Shown in pieces: positions 49,777 to 58,083 of a stretch of DNA of 64,000 nt (positions are counted from its first letter, which is position 1; the number at the start of each line of letters is the position of its first letter). The stretch is from Phytohabitans sp036906915 (GTDB lineage: Bacteria; Actinomycetota; Actinomycetes; Mycobacteriales; Micromonosporaceae), in the NCBI RefSeq assembly GCF_036906915.1, contig NZ_JBAKHX010000034.1:18532-82531 (forward strand), in the 5' to 3' direction. The notes beneath the pieces were generated by a model, which worked only from the letters and a program-made list of their open reading frames with translations, searched no databases and was not told the origin of the DNA. A program made the translations under genes and the position numbers.

Positions 49777-50586
49777 CGCATGTGGGTGGCGAGGTGTAGG
49801 CGCGCGTTCTCGGTGGTGGTGGCGCTGGCTGTGCTGGTCGCCGCCACAGTGGACACCGAGCCGTTGATGTTCGTGCTCGGCCTGGCGGCCGGTGGCGTCG
49901 CGGTCGCGGGCTGGCCCGCCGAGCGGGCGCGTACGGGTACGGCGGATGGCGCGGGACTGTTGCTGCGGACGGTCTGCCACGAGCTGGGCACGCCGGTGCG
50001 GTCGCTGCAGTCGCTGACCCGGGCGCTCGCCGAGGAAGCGGACACCGACCGCCAGGCGGTCGCCCGCCTGGCACAGGAACAAGCCGGGCACCTGGCCTCG
50101 GTGCTGAGCCAGGCGACCGAGGTGGCCCAGGGCCTGCACGGGTCACCGCTGGCCGACGAGCCGGTGCCGATCGGTCGGCTGCTGCCCGCCGTGGCGGCTG
50201 TCGTGCCACCGCGGCGGCTGCGGCTCCGAGTCGACGAACGGGTCTTGGCGCGCCCGGTCGCCGGGCGGCGCACCCGCCAGGTACTGATCAACCTGCTGGA
50301 CAACGCGGTCCGGCACGGGCCGCCGGAGGGGCCCGTCGTCCTGCGGCTCGAAGCCGTTGCCGGCGGTGTCGCCGTCCTCGTGCAGGACGAAGGGCTGGAC
50401 AGTTCGCCCGTCGAGGCGGCGCTGCGCCGCCCCACGCCGCCGGCCGGCACGTCCGGCATGGGCCTGTGGATCGTCCGCCAACTGGTCGCGGTCGACGGCG
50501 GCACGGTCACCGTGTGCCGCACTCGCACAGGCGTAGCGATCCGAGTCCTTCTCCCCTGCCCATCGCGGCGGCGCCCGGCGGCCTGA
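49777..50586 (+). CDS. Histidine kinase divergent from the NarL-type regulator
   Basis: The 269-residue kinase has two short N-terminal membrane segments (about 9-24 and 28-44) without a sensor loop, then the H-box LLRTVCHELGTPVRSLQSLT (His67), an N-box VLINLLDNAVRHGPPEG and a G-box PPAGTSGMGLWIVRQLVAVDGG (split here as GTSGMGLWIV). The D-box is reduced to VQDEGLDSS. The H-box is of HisKA type although NarL regulators usually pair with HisKA_3 kinases, so partnership with the adjacent regulator should not be assumed. ATG 49777 has AAGGGG upstream; earlier ATGs would overlap the divergent start. Confidence 0.8.
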   Translation, partial: RMWVARCRRAFSVVVALAVLVAATVDTEPLMFVLGLAAGGVAVAGWPAERARTGTADGAGLLLRTVCHELGTPVRSLQSLTRALAEEADTDRQAVARLAQEQAGHLASVLSQATEVAQGLHGSPLADEPVPIGRLLPAVAAVVPPRRLRLRVDERVLARPVAGRRTRQVLINLLDNAVRHGPPEGPVVLRLEAVAGGVAVLVQDEGLDSSPVEAALRRPTPPAGTSGMGLWIVRQLVAVDGGTVTVCRTRTGVAIRVLLPCPSRRRPAA

Positions 50587-50680
50587 CGAGGTTGGCACCC
50601 GCGGGCCGCGGGCTGGCCCGACAAGGCCCGGCACAGGGGTATCCGGCGTCATCACAACCCGACGCACGAGGAGGACGCGG

Positions 50681-51547
50681 ATGTTCCGCCATGTCAAGGA
50701 CCTTCAGTTCGAGGCCAAGCCGGACGGCCCGAACGCGGAGTTCGCCCGCCGGCTGCAGGAAATCCTCGGCGGCAAGTGGGGCGAGCTGACGGTCGCCAAC
50801 CAGTACCTGTTCCAGGGCTGGAGTTGCCGCCTTCCCGGCAAGTACAAGGACCTGCTGCTCGACGTCGGCACCGAGGAGATGGGCCACGTCGAGATGATCT
50901 GCACCATGATCGCCCGGCTGCTGGACGCGTCGCCGCTGTCGCAGCAGGAGGCCGCCGCGGCGGACAACCCGATGCTCGCGGCGATCTACGCCGGCCAGTT
51001 GCCCGCACACTACATCCATGCCGGCGGAGGGCCGCTTCCGGTCGACAGCAACGGGGTTCCATGGAACGGCTCCTTCATCACCGCCAGCGGCAACCTGATG
51101 GCCGACTTCCAGCTCAACGTCACGGCGGAGGCACAGGGGCGGCTGCAGGTGGCGCGGCTGTTCAACATGACCGATGACCCGGGCGTGAAGCAGATGCTGC
51201 GCTTCCTGCTCGCCCGCGACACGATGCACCAGAACATGTGGCTGGCCGCCATCGAACAGCTCAAGCAGGACGGCCTGGAGGACATGCCGGTACCGGAGGC
51301 GTTCCCGGACGCCGAGCAGGAGACCGACTTCGCGTACCGGTACATCGACTTCTCCGAAGGCGACGAAGCGGCGCAGGGACGGTGGGCTTCCGGCCCTAGC
51401 CCGGACGGCAAGGGCGAGTTCACGTACCAGAAGGAAGCCGTCGCGCACGCCGGCGCACCCCAGCTCCCACCCGGCGACCCGCGCCTCTACGGCACGCAGC
51501 CGGGCCCGGACGGGCTGCTCGGCAAGGTAAAGGACGCCATCACCTGA
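50681..51547 (+). CDS. Manganese catalase
   Basis: The 288-residue protein aligns with dimanganese catalases, and all five metal ligands are visible: Glu35 (GKWGELTVANQYLFQGW), Glu66 and His69 (DVGTEEMGHVEMI), Glu150 (FQLNVTAEAQGRLQVARL) and His183 (ARDTMHQNMW). The C-terminal arm includes ADFQ...FSEGDEAAQGRWASGPSPDG typical of the family. It breaks down hydrogen peroxide without heme. An ATG after GAGGAGGACGCGG is used. A putative metal exporter follows after a terminator-like hairpin, forming a manganese/oxidative stress module. Confidence 0.93.
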   Translation: MFRHVKDLQFEAKPDGPNAEFARRLQEILGGKWGELTVANQYLFQGWSCRLPGKYKDLLLDVGTEEMGHVEMICTMIARLLDASPLSQQEAAAADNPMLAAIYAGQLPAHYIHAGGGPLPVDSNGVPWNGSFITASGNLMADFQLNVTAEAQGRLQVARLFNMTDDPGVKQMLRFLLARDTMHQNMWLAAIEQLKQDGLEDMPVPEAFPDAEQETDFAYRYIDFSEGDEAAQGRWASGPSPDGKGEFTYQKEAVAHAGAPQLPPGDPRLYGTQPGPDGLLGKVKDAIT

Positions 51548-51554
51548 GTTCCAG

Positions 51555-51589
51555 CGGCGGGCCGCCCGCGAGCGGCGGGCGGCCCGCCG
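51555..51589 (+). terminator. Terminator hairpin after the manganese catalase gene
   Basis: A perfect 15-bp GC-rich stem (51555-51569 with 51575-51589; right arm GCGGGCGGCCCGCCG) with loop GAGCG starts 7 nt after the catalase stop. It may end the catalase transcript or attenuate reading into the transporter gene 25 bp further on. Confidence 0.8.
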
Positions 51590-51613
51590 GGGCCGTCATG
51601 GAGGAGCTGAACG

Positions 51614-52669
51614 GTGATCGACTACCTCGCGCGTCCGATGGCCGACGCGTTCATGCAGGTCGGGGTCTACGTCGCCGTCCTGGTCGTCGTCTTCGGCTGG
51701 CTGCGCTGGCGGTACGGCGACCGGGTGACGGACGCGTTGGTCCGCCGGCCACGGTTCGGGCCGCTAGTCGGTGCGCTGCTCGGGGTCAGCCCTGGCTGCG
51801 GCGGCGCGATCATCCTGATGCCGCTGTACGCCCGCGGCCGCGTCTCCTACGGCACCGTGATCGCGGCGCTCGCGGCGACCATGGGGGACTCCTCGTGGGT
51901 GGTGCTGGCCTGGGACCCCGGCTTCGCGCTGCGGATCCACGCACTGCTGTTCGCGGTGGGGCTGGTGACCGGGTACGCGGTGGACGCCCTTCGGGTCGAT
52001 CCGGCCCGACCGACGGCGCTCGTACCCGAATCCCCGCCCGCCGCGCCGGCGGGTGACCGGCGGCCGGTGATGGCCACGGCGTTCTGGGGCCTCACCACGC
52101 CCGCCTTCCTGGTGTCGGTGCCCATCGTCTTCCAGATGCTCGACCCCGACCGGGTCTCCGCCGTGCTGCGCGGGGTCGACCCCTACCTCGTCCTGGGGGT
52201 TGCGGGCACGCTCGTGGCCGTCGTGATCTTCACGGCTGGGCGGGGCCGATTCGCCGACGACACCGTGGAGAGCTCGCATCCCCGGTCGGTGGGCGAAATG
52301 CTGCGCCACGGCGCGCACGAGGCGTCGTTCGTGACCGTCTGGGTGGCCGTCGCATACGTCGGCTGGGAGGTGCTGACCCGCACGACCGGCCTGGACGGCT
52401 CCGAGCTGCCGCTGGTCGGCGTCGCGGGCGTGGTCGCCGGGGCCCTGGTAGGGCTGGTGCCCGGCTGCGCGGTGCAGATCGTCTTCACCGGCCTGTACGT
52501 CAGCGGGGCCATGCCCCTGCCCACGCTCGCGGCCAACGCCGTAAGCCAGGACGGCGACGCACTCATCCCGCTCGCCACGCTGCGCCACCGGTCGGCTGCG
52601 CTGGCCACCGTCGTCACCACCATCCCGGCCCTGCTGGTCGGGGCGGCCCTGCTTCTGGTCGGCTTCTGA
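51614..52669 (+). CDS. Putative manganese/heavy-metal transporter (ArsP_2-like)
   Basis: The 351-residue protein has about 10 membrane segments arranged as two inverted halves, each with a Pro-Gly-Cys motif and a following Gly-Asp: GVSPGCGGAIILMPLYARGR with ATMGDSSWVVLAWDP, and GLVPGCAVQIVFTGLYVSGA with VSQDGDALIPLAT. This is the pattern of the putative 10-TM heavy-metal exporters annotated as manganese transporters. Adjacency to manganese catalase supports a manganese role. The GTG start has GGAGGAG upstream. Confidence 0.85.
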   Translation: MIDYLARPMADAFMQVGVYVAVLVVVFGWLRWRYGDRVTDALVRRPRFGPLVGALLGVSPGCGGAIILMPLYARGRVSYGTVIAALAATMGDSSWVVLAWDPGFALRIHALLFAVGLVTGYAVDALRVDPARPTALVPESPPAAPAGDRRPVMATAFWGLTTPAFLVSVPIVFQMLDPDRVSAVLRGVDPYLVLGVAGTLVAVVIFTAGRGRFADDTVESSHPRSVGEMLRHGAHEASFVTVWVAVAYVGWEVLTRTTGLDGSELPLVGVAGVVAGALVGLVPGCAVQIVFTGLYVSGAMPLPTLAANAVSQDGDALIPLATLRHRSAALATVVTTIPALLVGAALLLVGF

Positions 52670-52680
52670 GGGAGTACGCC

Positions 52681-52887
52681 ATGCTGCTCGTCCGCGCCGC
52701 GGCGGTGATCGCCGTGCTCGCCGTAACCGCGACGGCATCCGGTCCGCGGGTGCTGGCCAGCTGGCCGGCACTGCTACTGATCGCGTACCTGGCCGCGCTG
52801 GCCGGCTGCGTCGCGCACCACAGGGCACGCAGGTCGCGCCCGACGAACTCTTCCCGGCTTCCGTCGGACCGGCCAGCTCTCAGGTGA
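52681..52887 (+). CDS. Small membrane protein after the metal transporter
   Basis: The 68-residue protein has two membrane segments (about 3-18 and 26-46), a Cys-His-His in AGCVAHHRARR and a basic tail. GAGGGAG precedes the ATG by 7 nt, and only 11 bp separate it from the transporter stop, so it is cotranscribed. It may be an accessory of the transporter. Confidence 0.55.
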   Translation: MLLVRAAAVIAVLAVTATASGPRVLASWPALLLIAYLAALAGCVAHHRARRSRPTNSSRLPSDRPALR

Positions 52888-52908
52888 CGGGCGCCGTGGA
52901 CGTGCACA

Positions 52909-52958
52909 GGCGCAGCACCGGGCCGACTGTCGCGAGGACCGTCGGCCGGTGCTGCGCC
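52909..52958. terminator. Long hairpin between convergent operons
   Basis: An 18-bp stem with one bulged G (52909-52927 with 52941-52958; right arm GTCGGCCGGTGCTGCGCC) lies between the metal-transporter operon and the DUF3618 operon, both of which run toward it. It should terminate both. Confidence 0.85.
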
Positions 52959-52963
52959 CCGTC

Positions 52964-53560
52964 CTATGAGCGGATCTGTTCGCGGGCGTTGCGGGTCTCG
53001 TCCTTGACGTCGTCCGCCGCGGTCTGGGCCTCGCCCTTGACGGTCCCGATCGCCTCCTCAGCGGTCGATCTGACCGCCTGGGTCGCTTCCTGCGCGGGCT
53101 CGCGGAGGTTGTCGCGCATGTCCTGGGCGACGCCGCCGACCTCCTCCTTGATCGTGTCGCCGTGGTCCTGGACCGTCTCCTTGACTCGGCTGGCCGCCTC
53201 CTGCTCGCGGCGGGTGGCGGGCAGCAGGGACGAGACGAGCCAGCCGGCGGCGAACGCGATGATGCCCGCCGCGATGGGGTTGCCCTCGGCCCGCTGCTTC
53301 AGCTGCTGCGGCGCGGCCGTTGCCGCGTCACCCACGGCGGACGCCGCGGACGAGACGCGGTCCGAGGCCGTCTCACCGGCCTGAGAGGCGGTGCCCATGA
53401 CCCTGTCGGTCACCCGGTGCACCGCGTGGCTGACGCGCCGCTTGCGGTCCTCCACCATTCGCCGGGGGCTGGCCTTGTAGGCCAGCGCGTCGACGTCGTC
53501 GCTGAGGTTCTCCCGGGTACGGGCGATCTCTTGCCGGATCTGGTCCGGGTCTGTGCTCAT
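52964..53560 (-). CDS. DUF3618 domain protein
   Basis: The 198-residue protein starts DPDQIRQEIARTRENLSDDV DALAYKASP, the DUF3618 signature, followed by a helical Ala/Ser-rich stretch, one membrane segment (about 108-126; GIIAFAAGWLVSSLLPATRR) and a long amphipathic Lys/Glu helix resembling apolipoprotein or LEA-like repeats (KETVQDHGDTIKEEVGGVAQ). It is the last of three overlapping genes (ATGA with the holin-X gene). The group is thought to act at the cell envelope, but no reaction is known. Confidence 0.88.
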   Translation of the reverse strand: MSTDPDQIRQEIARTRENLSDDVDALAYKASPRRMVEDRKRRVSHAVHRVTDRVMGTASQAGETASDRVSSAASAVGDAATAAPQQLKQRAEGNPIAAGIIAFAAGWLVSSLLPATRREQEAASRVKETVQDHGDTIKEEVGGVAQDMRDNLREPAQEATQAVRSTAEEAIGTVKGEAQTAADDVKDETRNAREQIRS

Positions 53561-53985
53561 CGAGAGCCTCCTGGGGCTGGCTTGAGGGCGTCCGGAATCT
53601 GTTTGGCGGTCGCGGCAGTACGGGTCAGGCCGCGCACGCGCCGCAGCTGCGCCCGGGCGACGGCGAAGAGGATGGCCGCCGCGAGCGCCCACATGACGGC
53701 GACGATCAGGGCGGCCCATGCCTCGTCCATCCCGTTCGCCAGCGCCCACCAGAGGGCGACGGAGGCAAACAACAGGACCATGTGGCCGGCGATCCCGGCC
53801 GCACCGACCGCACCCGCGGCCCGGCCCGCCTTGGCTGCTTCCTCGCGCACCTCGGCCTTGGCAAGTTCCATCTCCTGCCGGACCAATGTGGACAAGTCCT
53901 GGGCCACCTCGCCCATGAGGTCGCCGAAGGAGCGCTGTGCCACATCCGGGTGCGGTTCGTTCACATCGGAGGCCGCCGGACTCAC
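53557..53985 (-). CDS. Holin-X/DUF1469-type phage holin family membrane protein
   Basis: The 142-residue protein has an amphipathic N-terminus (FGDLMGEVAQDLSTLVRQEM ELAKAEVREEAAKAGRA), then two membrane segments (about 58-77 and 87-109) separated by a short Asp/Glu turn, and a basic tail (RAQLRRVRGLTRTA). This is the actinobacterial holin superfamily X pattern. In this context it is a chromosomal envelope protein, not a phage lysis gene. The GTG start overlaps the preceding gene and its stop overlaps the DUF3618 start. Confidence 0.88.
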   Translation of the reverse strand: MSPAASDVNEPHPDVAQRSFGDLMGEVAQDLSTLVRQEMELAKAEVREEAAKAGRAAGAVGAAGIAGHMVLLFASVALWWALANGMDEAWAALIVAVMWALAAAILFAVARAQLRRVRGLTRTAATAKQIPDALKPAPGGSR

Positions 53986-54593
53986 GGCCGAACTCCCTGC
54001 GCCGGAAGCGGCTCAGCCGGTGCGGCGGTGCCGACCGCCGGCGATCCGCCGTCGCCACTCGCCGCTCCGCCGTCAGAGTCCGTGCCCCCGCCGGCATCGG
54101 CCGCCAAGCCGCGGGTCAGCCGGCCAGCGAGGACGCCGAGCAGCGCCGCGCCGGCCAGGAACGCGCCGGGGTGCTGCCGCGCGTACCGCTTGACCTCGCC
54201 CAGCACCGCGCCGGGCTCGCGATCCTCCAGCCAGCCGGCAACCTGGTCGATGGTGCCCGACGCGCGGCGGGCCAGGTCGGTGGCCGGACCTGATCCGCCA
54301 CCCTGATCCGCCATCGTCCGCAGCTCGGCGCCGACCGAACGCAGCCCGCCCGCGGCGCGTCGCTGCTGCTCGCTGGCCTGACCACGCAGCTCGTCGCGAG
54401 CCGCGCCGTACAACTGCCGGGCGCGGTCACCGGCCTCCCCCGCGACCTGCCGGCCCTGTTCGGCCGCCGTCCGCAGCACCTGCCCGCCGCTTCGCGCGGC
54501 GGTGTGCCCGACGTTCGCGGCCTGTTCTTTCGCCACCTGCCCGGTCGACTCCTGGCCGCCCGAAGGTGAACGAGACGTGGTGATATCCGTCAT
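53982..54593 (-). CDS. Hypothetical envelope-associated protein of the DUF3618 operon
   Basis: The 203-residue protein is Ala/Gln/Gly-rich and helical, with GHTAARSGGQVLRTAAEQGR and GDRARQLYGAARDELRGQAS segments, a region GTIDQVAGWLEDREPGAVLG EVKRYARQHPGAFLAGAALL containing one membrane segment (about 150-165), and a disordered Gly/Ser/Asp-rich tail. The motif DLARRASGTIDQ...EVKRYARQHPGAFL recurs in genes beside DUF3618 and holin-X. It is the first gene of the three-gene operon. The function is unknown. Confidence 0.75.
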   Translation of the reverse strand: MTDITTSRSPSGGQESTGQVAKEQAANVGHTAARSGGQVLRTAAEQGRQVAGEAGDRARQLYGAARDELRGQASEQQRRAAGGLRSVGAELRTMADQGGGSGPATDLARRASGTIDQVAGWLEDREPGAVLGEVKRYARQHPGAFLAGAALLGVLAGRLTRGLAADAGGGTDSDGGAASGDGGSPAVGTAAPAEPLPAQGVRP

Positions 54594-55224
54594 CTCGTAT
54601 GCCCCTAACCTGGAAAGGTTGCTTGTCGGGCCGCTGTTCTACCCGCGGGCATGCCATCCATTCACACCGGTCGTGCCTATCTGCCGCCGCGCCTCGACGT
54701 GGGTCACGGGTGAGAGGGGCGGGGCCCTCCAGTCGCGGGGCGCCGGGTGCTGGTGCCAGACAGCGAGCTGGGGCGTCCGGGTTGGCATCTTCGTGCACGC
54801 CGATGCCGAGCCGGTCGACAAGCTCACCGCCGAGCCAGGCGGAGGCGCCGCCTATCGCGACCGCGATCACCTCCAGCGTGAAGGCGCCGCCGCCGGCGGC
54901 GTGGTTGGTGCTTCCCACCCGAACCAGCCACGAGATGGCAAAGAGCACGAGCACGACCGCGTTGAGCGCGCCGTGCAGGGCGCCGACGCGCTTGGCGCGG
55001 GTGTCGCGCGGGATGCTGGTCCAGTCGGCGAAGCCGGTGAGCGCGGCGAGCACCGCGCCGATGATGCCGGCGGAGATCATCCAGAAACCGACCTCGGCGA
55101 ACGTGCCGTTGTCGCTGACTATGTGGATCAGGTCAAAGACCGTACCGGTGACAAGGAGCCCGAGCGGAAACACCACCAGCATCTGGTGTACCGGGTGCCC
55201 GAGGGCTCGTACGCGTGTCTGCAC
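54427..55224 (-). CDS. DUF2231 membrane protein with probable 1-nt frameshift in the tail
   Basis: From GTG 55224 (GAGGAG upstream) the first 150 codons encode a standard DUF2231 protein with four membrane segments: ALGHPVHQMLVVFPLGLLVT, FWMISAGIIGAVLAALTGFA, GALHGALNAVVLVLFAISWL and VIAVAIGGASAWLGGELVDR, then VHEDANPDAP. After codon DAP the frame runs on for 110 codons of Arg/Pro-rich sequence and overlaps the next gene by 167 bp. In the shifted frame the tail reads SSLSGTSTRRPATGG and stops at 54704, as expected for this family. A base missing from the GGGG run at 54770-54773 would explain this. It could be a sequencing error. Confidence 0.75.
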   Translation of the reverse strand: MQTRVRALGHPVHQMLVVFPLGLLVTGTVFDLIHIVSDNGTFAEVGFWMISAGIIGAVLAALTGFADWTSIPRDTRAKRVGALHGALNAVVLVLFAISWLVRVGSTNHAAGGGAFTLEVIAVAIGGASAWLGGELVDRLGIGVHEDANPDAPARCLAPAPGAPRLEGPAPLTRDPRRGAAADRHDRCEWMACPRVEQRPDKQPFQVRGIRDDGYHHVSFTFGRPGVDRAGGERTGRERRAHRRAKRRAGAADGGRTGPAGRGGGR

Positions 55225-55317
55225 TGGTTCTCCTCGATAGGAATCGGGCAGGGCGTTTCGCCGCCGCAATACCGAGGATTTGCCCGCCGGCCGGCAATGT
55301 ATGCGCTGGTCCAGGGG

Positions 55318-56073
55318 TCAGAGCTCCGGGGGCGTCCAGGTCCAGTGGTATCGGAGGTCGGCCCGCCACGGCTTCGGGTAGAACTGCTGGACGACGAACG
55401 CCATCCCGACTCCCCTGGCTAGGTACTGCTCGCGGTCGAGAATGCGGGTGATGGGCTGGCCCGGACGACCATTGTTGTCCCACCACGACTCCCACTGCTT
55501 CACGCAGATCTGGGCACCCAGGTACTGGTTGGCGCACGCCGCCGGCGGCGACCAGATCTGGGTGTGCCCGAAGTCGATGACCTTGCCGCTGGACCGCTCG
55601 GTGATGGTGCCCCATGCCTTCAGGCAATAGGCCTGGCCCGGGACCGTCCACTGTACGTAGTGCTGCCGCCCGCCTTCGGATGGGAGCGGCCGCAGGTTTT
55701 CACACCGGGCGTCGCCGATGAGTTCCCGGGTGACGCGTTGCGTGTAGTAGGTGCCGTTGTCGGACCACCCGTCGAGCAGGACCCAGTCGCCGGATCGCAC
55801 GAACTCCTCCGCACGGTCCGGCGGCCAGGTAGCGGGATCGCCCCAGGTGATTCCCGACTCGGTGGCCGAGCGCGGGCTCCACGTCCACTGGCCGGCGGCC
55901 TGACCGCCCGACCAGAACTGCCCGGCGCTGCGCTCGAAGATGCGCGAGAACTGATCGTATGTCGCGGTCGCCGCCTGTGCCGGCGCGGCGCCGCCGGCGA
56001 CCAGGAGCGCAGCCACCCCCACCAGCACAGCGCATGTGCGCGCGATTCCGCTCATCCGCCTCATGCACGCCAT
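55318..56073 (-). CDS. Secreted hypothetical protein
   Basis: The 251-residue protein has a signal peptide ending near AAPAQA-ATATYDQ (about residue 34). The mature part is rich in Trp and aromatic residues (SAGQFWSGGQAAGQWTWSPR, ITWGDPATWPPDRAEEF, GDWVLLDGWSDNGTYYTQRV) with paired cysteines (ARCENL, AYCLKAW, AACANQ, AQICVKQW). The spacing suggests two disulfides in a compact beta-rich domain. No family was recognised. Start choice between the ATG codons at 56073, 56064 and 56055 is open; all precede the hydrophobic core. Confidence 0.7.
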   Translation of the reverse strand: MACMRRMSGIARTCAVLVGVAALLVAGGAAPAQAATATYDQFSRIFERSAGQFWSGGQAAGQWTWSPRSATESGITWGDPATWPPDRAEEFVRSGDWVLLDGWSDNGTYYTQRVTRELIGDARCENLRPLPSEGGRQHYVQWTVPGQAYCLKAWGTITERSSGKVIDFGHTQIWSPPAACANQYLGAQICVKQWESWWDNNGRPGQPITRILDREQYLARGVGMAFVVQQFYPKPWRADLRYHWTWTPPEL

Positions 56074-56144
56074 CTTCTGGTTGGGCGCTTACATTTGACT
56101 GTCGTCGCGCTTGCTGGATCGATCAGGCCAAACTTGGAGGCGCC

Positions 56145-56903
56145 ATGGAGAAGGTCGACTACGACGCACGCCTGCACACCGTGTACACCGCCGGCCGGCG
56201 GATGTCGTCCGACGCGCTCCAAACGTGGATGGAGGCGTTCGCTCGCCACCTGCCGCGGACACGGCCGCTGGCCTGGCTCGACCTGGGCTCGGGTACCGGC
56301 CGCATGGCCCCCTCGCTGGCGAGCGCCTTCGGCGGCCCCGTCCGTGGAGTCGAGCCGTCAGACAAGATGCGTGCTCAGGCCATTGCCCATGCCGGCCATC
56401 CCGCCGTCACGTATGCGGCCGGGTCTGGCGAGCAGATCCCGCTGCCAGATGCCTCGTGCGACGCGGCCTTGCTGTTCTTCGTCTGGCACCACGTGGTCGA
56501 TCGCGAAGCTGCCGCTCAGGAGTTGCGCCGCGTCGTCAAGCCGGGCGGCAAGCTCTTCGTGCAGACGAACTTCGCCGACAGGATGCCTGACGTGTGGTGG
56601 TTCCGCGTCATGCCCGAATGGAAGAAGGTCGACACGGCACAGTTCCGGTCTGAGGCAGAGGTGAGAAGTGACTTCGAAGGCGCCGGGTGGACGCTCGTGT
56701 CTCGTGATGAAGTCACCTGGCTTCGCTCGGCGAACCTGGCCGAAGACTTGGATCGGCTGAAGCTGCGCGCCGTCTCGGTCTTCGAGCACATGAGCGAGGA
56801 GGCCGCCAGAGCGGGCTTCGCCAGAATCGAGGCAGCGCTGTCCTCACTCGGCGACGGGCCTCAGTACGAGACCAGCCAGCTGCTCGTCTTCCAGCGCCAC
56901 TAG
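56145..56903 (+). CDS. Class I SAM-dependent methyltransferase
   Basis: The 252-residue protein shows motif I LAWLDLGSGTGRMAPSLASA, a strand-2 acidic end (GVEPSDKMRAQAI), VTYAAGSGEQIPLPDASCDA and LLFFVWHHVVDREAAAQELR, then KPGGKLFVQTNF. This belongs to the small-molecule methyltransferase type (methyltransf_11/25). GGAGG lies 5 nt before the ATG. It is divergent from the secreted protein gene, and no neighbour suggests a substrate. Confidence 0.88.
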   Translation: MEKVDYDARLHTVYTAGRRMSSDALQTWMEAFARHLPRTRPLAWLDLGSGTGRMAPSLASAFGGPVRGVEPSDKMRAQAIAHAGHPAVTYAAGSGEQIPLPDASCDAALLFFVWHHVVDREAAAQELRRVVKPGGKLFVQTNFADRMPDVWWFRVMPEWKKVDTAQFRSEAEVRSDFEGAGWTLVSRDEVTWLRSANLAEDLDRLKLRAVSVFEHMSEEAARAGFARIEAALSSLGDGPQYETSQLLVFQRH

Positions 56904-56984
56904 ACCAGCCGGGTTCCTGTATGAGGACCGGTTGCTGATGCCGATCATCTCGTCGCGGGGTACGACTTTGACGCGCTTGCGACC

Positions 56985-57491
56985 GTGTGGCCGGCCGAGA
57001 TCGATCTCGTGCCGGTCCAGCCTTTTCCAGCCGGAAAGGCCGCCTTTCGCCGCTATCCGACGGGCGTCGCGCTCATCAGCGCGGCCGGACCGGACGGGCC
57101 GGTGGGGCTGACCGCGTCCAGCGTCGCGTCGGTGTCGCTCGCGCCACCGGCGTTGTCCTTCTCGGTTTCGAAGAGTCGGTCGGCCCGGGCCATCCTCGAA
57201 GCGTCAAGCTTCGTCGTCCACCTCCTGGGGTCGAAGCACGCGCGGCTGGCACGGCACTTCTCCCGCCCGGACGGACCGCGTTTCACCCCCGAACAGGGAT
57301 GGAGCACCCTGCCCTCAGGAGAGCCGATCCTCCGCGGCGCGGTCGCCGCACTGCGTGGCAGGCCGCTGCACCTGGTGCGGGTCGGCGACGCGACGCTCAT
57401 CGTCGCCGAGGTGATCGAGGTCTTCCACGGACCGGACAGCGGTCGACTCGTCTACCACGACAGGAACTTCGTCACGTCGCCAGGCCAGTGA
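56985..57491 (+). CDS. Flavin reductase-like FMN-binding protein
   Basis: The 168-residue protein has the flavin_reduct pattern: FRRYPTGVALISAAGPDGPV GLTASSVASVSLAPPALSFS and then FVVHLLGSKHARLARHFSRP. The first segment binds FMN phosphate, and the Ser/Ala-rich loop (TASSVASVSL) contacts the flavin. Such proteins reduce flavin for two-component monooxygenases or act as split-barrel reductases on their own. The GTG start is used; no monooxygenase is next to it. It ends 10 bp from the convergent DinB gene. Confidence 0.85.
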   Translation: MWPAEIDLVPVQPFPAGKAAFRRYPTGVALISAAGPDGPVGLTASSVASVSLAPPALSFSVSKSRSARAILEASSFVVHLLGSKHARLARHFSRPDGPRFTPEQGWSTLPSGEPILRGAVAALRGRPLHLVRVGDATLIVAEVIEVFHGPDSGRLVYHDRNFVTSPGQ

Positions 57492-57501
57492 CACTGCGGA
57501 C

Positions 57502-58011
57502 CTACTCGCCGACCGGACCGCCGGCGAGCTCGGCCACGATGTCGAGGTGTCCGAGATGGCGGGCGTACTCCTGTAGAAGGTGAAAAAGTACCCGTTCCAG
57601 CGGTGGTGGCTGCGCGCCTTCCCACCGCGGCCCGGGAACGCCAACCGCGGCGAGGTCGCTACCGGCAACGACAGCACTGGTATGCGTCCCCTGCGCCCGC
57701 AACGCAGCCACCAAATCATCCCGGGTCTCTTCCGGCGCGACGTACCACCGGTCCTCGCGTCGATCCCCCCACGGCTGGTCGACCTCGCGCCCTTGAAACC
57801 CCCATTCGATCCAGCGCAGCTCGACATACCGCAGATGCTTGAGCAGTTCAAGCGGAGTCCACCCCGACGGCAACCGGCTGCTGCGTAGCTCGGCATCGGG
57901 CAGCGCGGACACCTTCGACACCACGGAGTCACGGAAGAAGTCGAGATACCGCAGGAACACCTCAGCGCGCCCTGCAGCCGGATCCATCGGCGAGGGGAAC
58001 GACATCGTCAT
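57502..58011 (-). CDS. DinB/DUF664 family protein
   Basis: The 169-residue four-helix protein has the DinB metal-binding pattern: GWTPLELLKHLRYVELRWIE (first His), LFHLLQEYARHLGHLDIVAE (two further His) and a central Trp-rich stretch (GDRREDRWYVAPEETRDD). DinB proteins such as bacillithiol or mycothiol S-transferases use a divalent metal coordinated by three His; actinobacterial DUF664 members are candidates for mycothiol-dependent reactions. It is convergent with the flavin reductase gene. Confidence 0.88.
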   Translation of the reverse strand: MTMSFPSPMDPAAGRAEVFLRYLDFFRDSVVSKVSALPDAELRSSRLPSGWTPLELLKHLRYVELRWIEWGFQGREVDQPWGDRREDRWYVAPEETRDDLVAALRAQGTHTSAVVAGSDLAAVGVPGPRWEGAQPPPLERVLFHLLQEYARHLGHLDIVAELAGGPVGE

Positions 58012-58083
58012 CTCATCATTTTCAGGCTTCGCGTAGGACGGTGTTGGCGGCCGGCAGGATCACCCCGCCGTCGGCCATCGGCC

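Noticed and set aside
53557..53985. Holin-family gene as evidence of a prophage
   Set aside because: No other phage genes are near; holin-X proteins next to DUF3618 are common chromosomal genes in actinobacteria.
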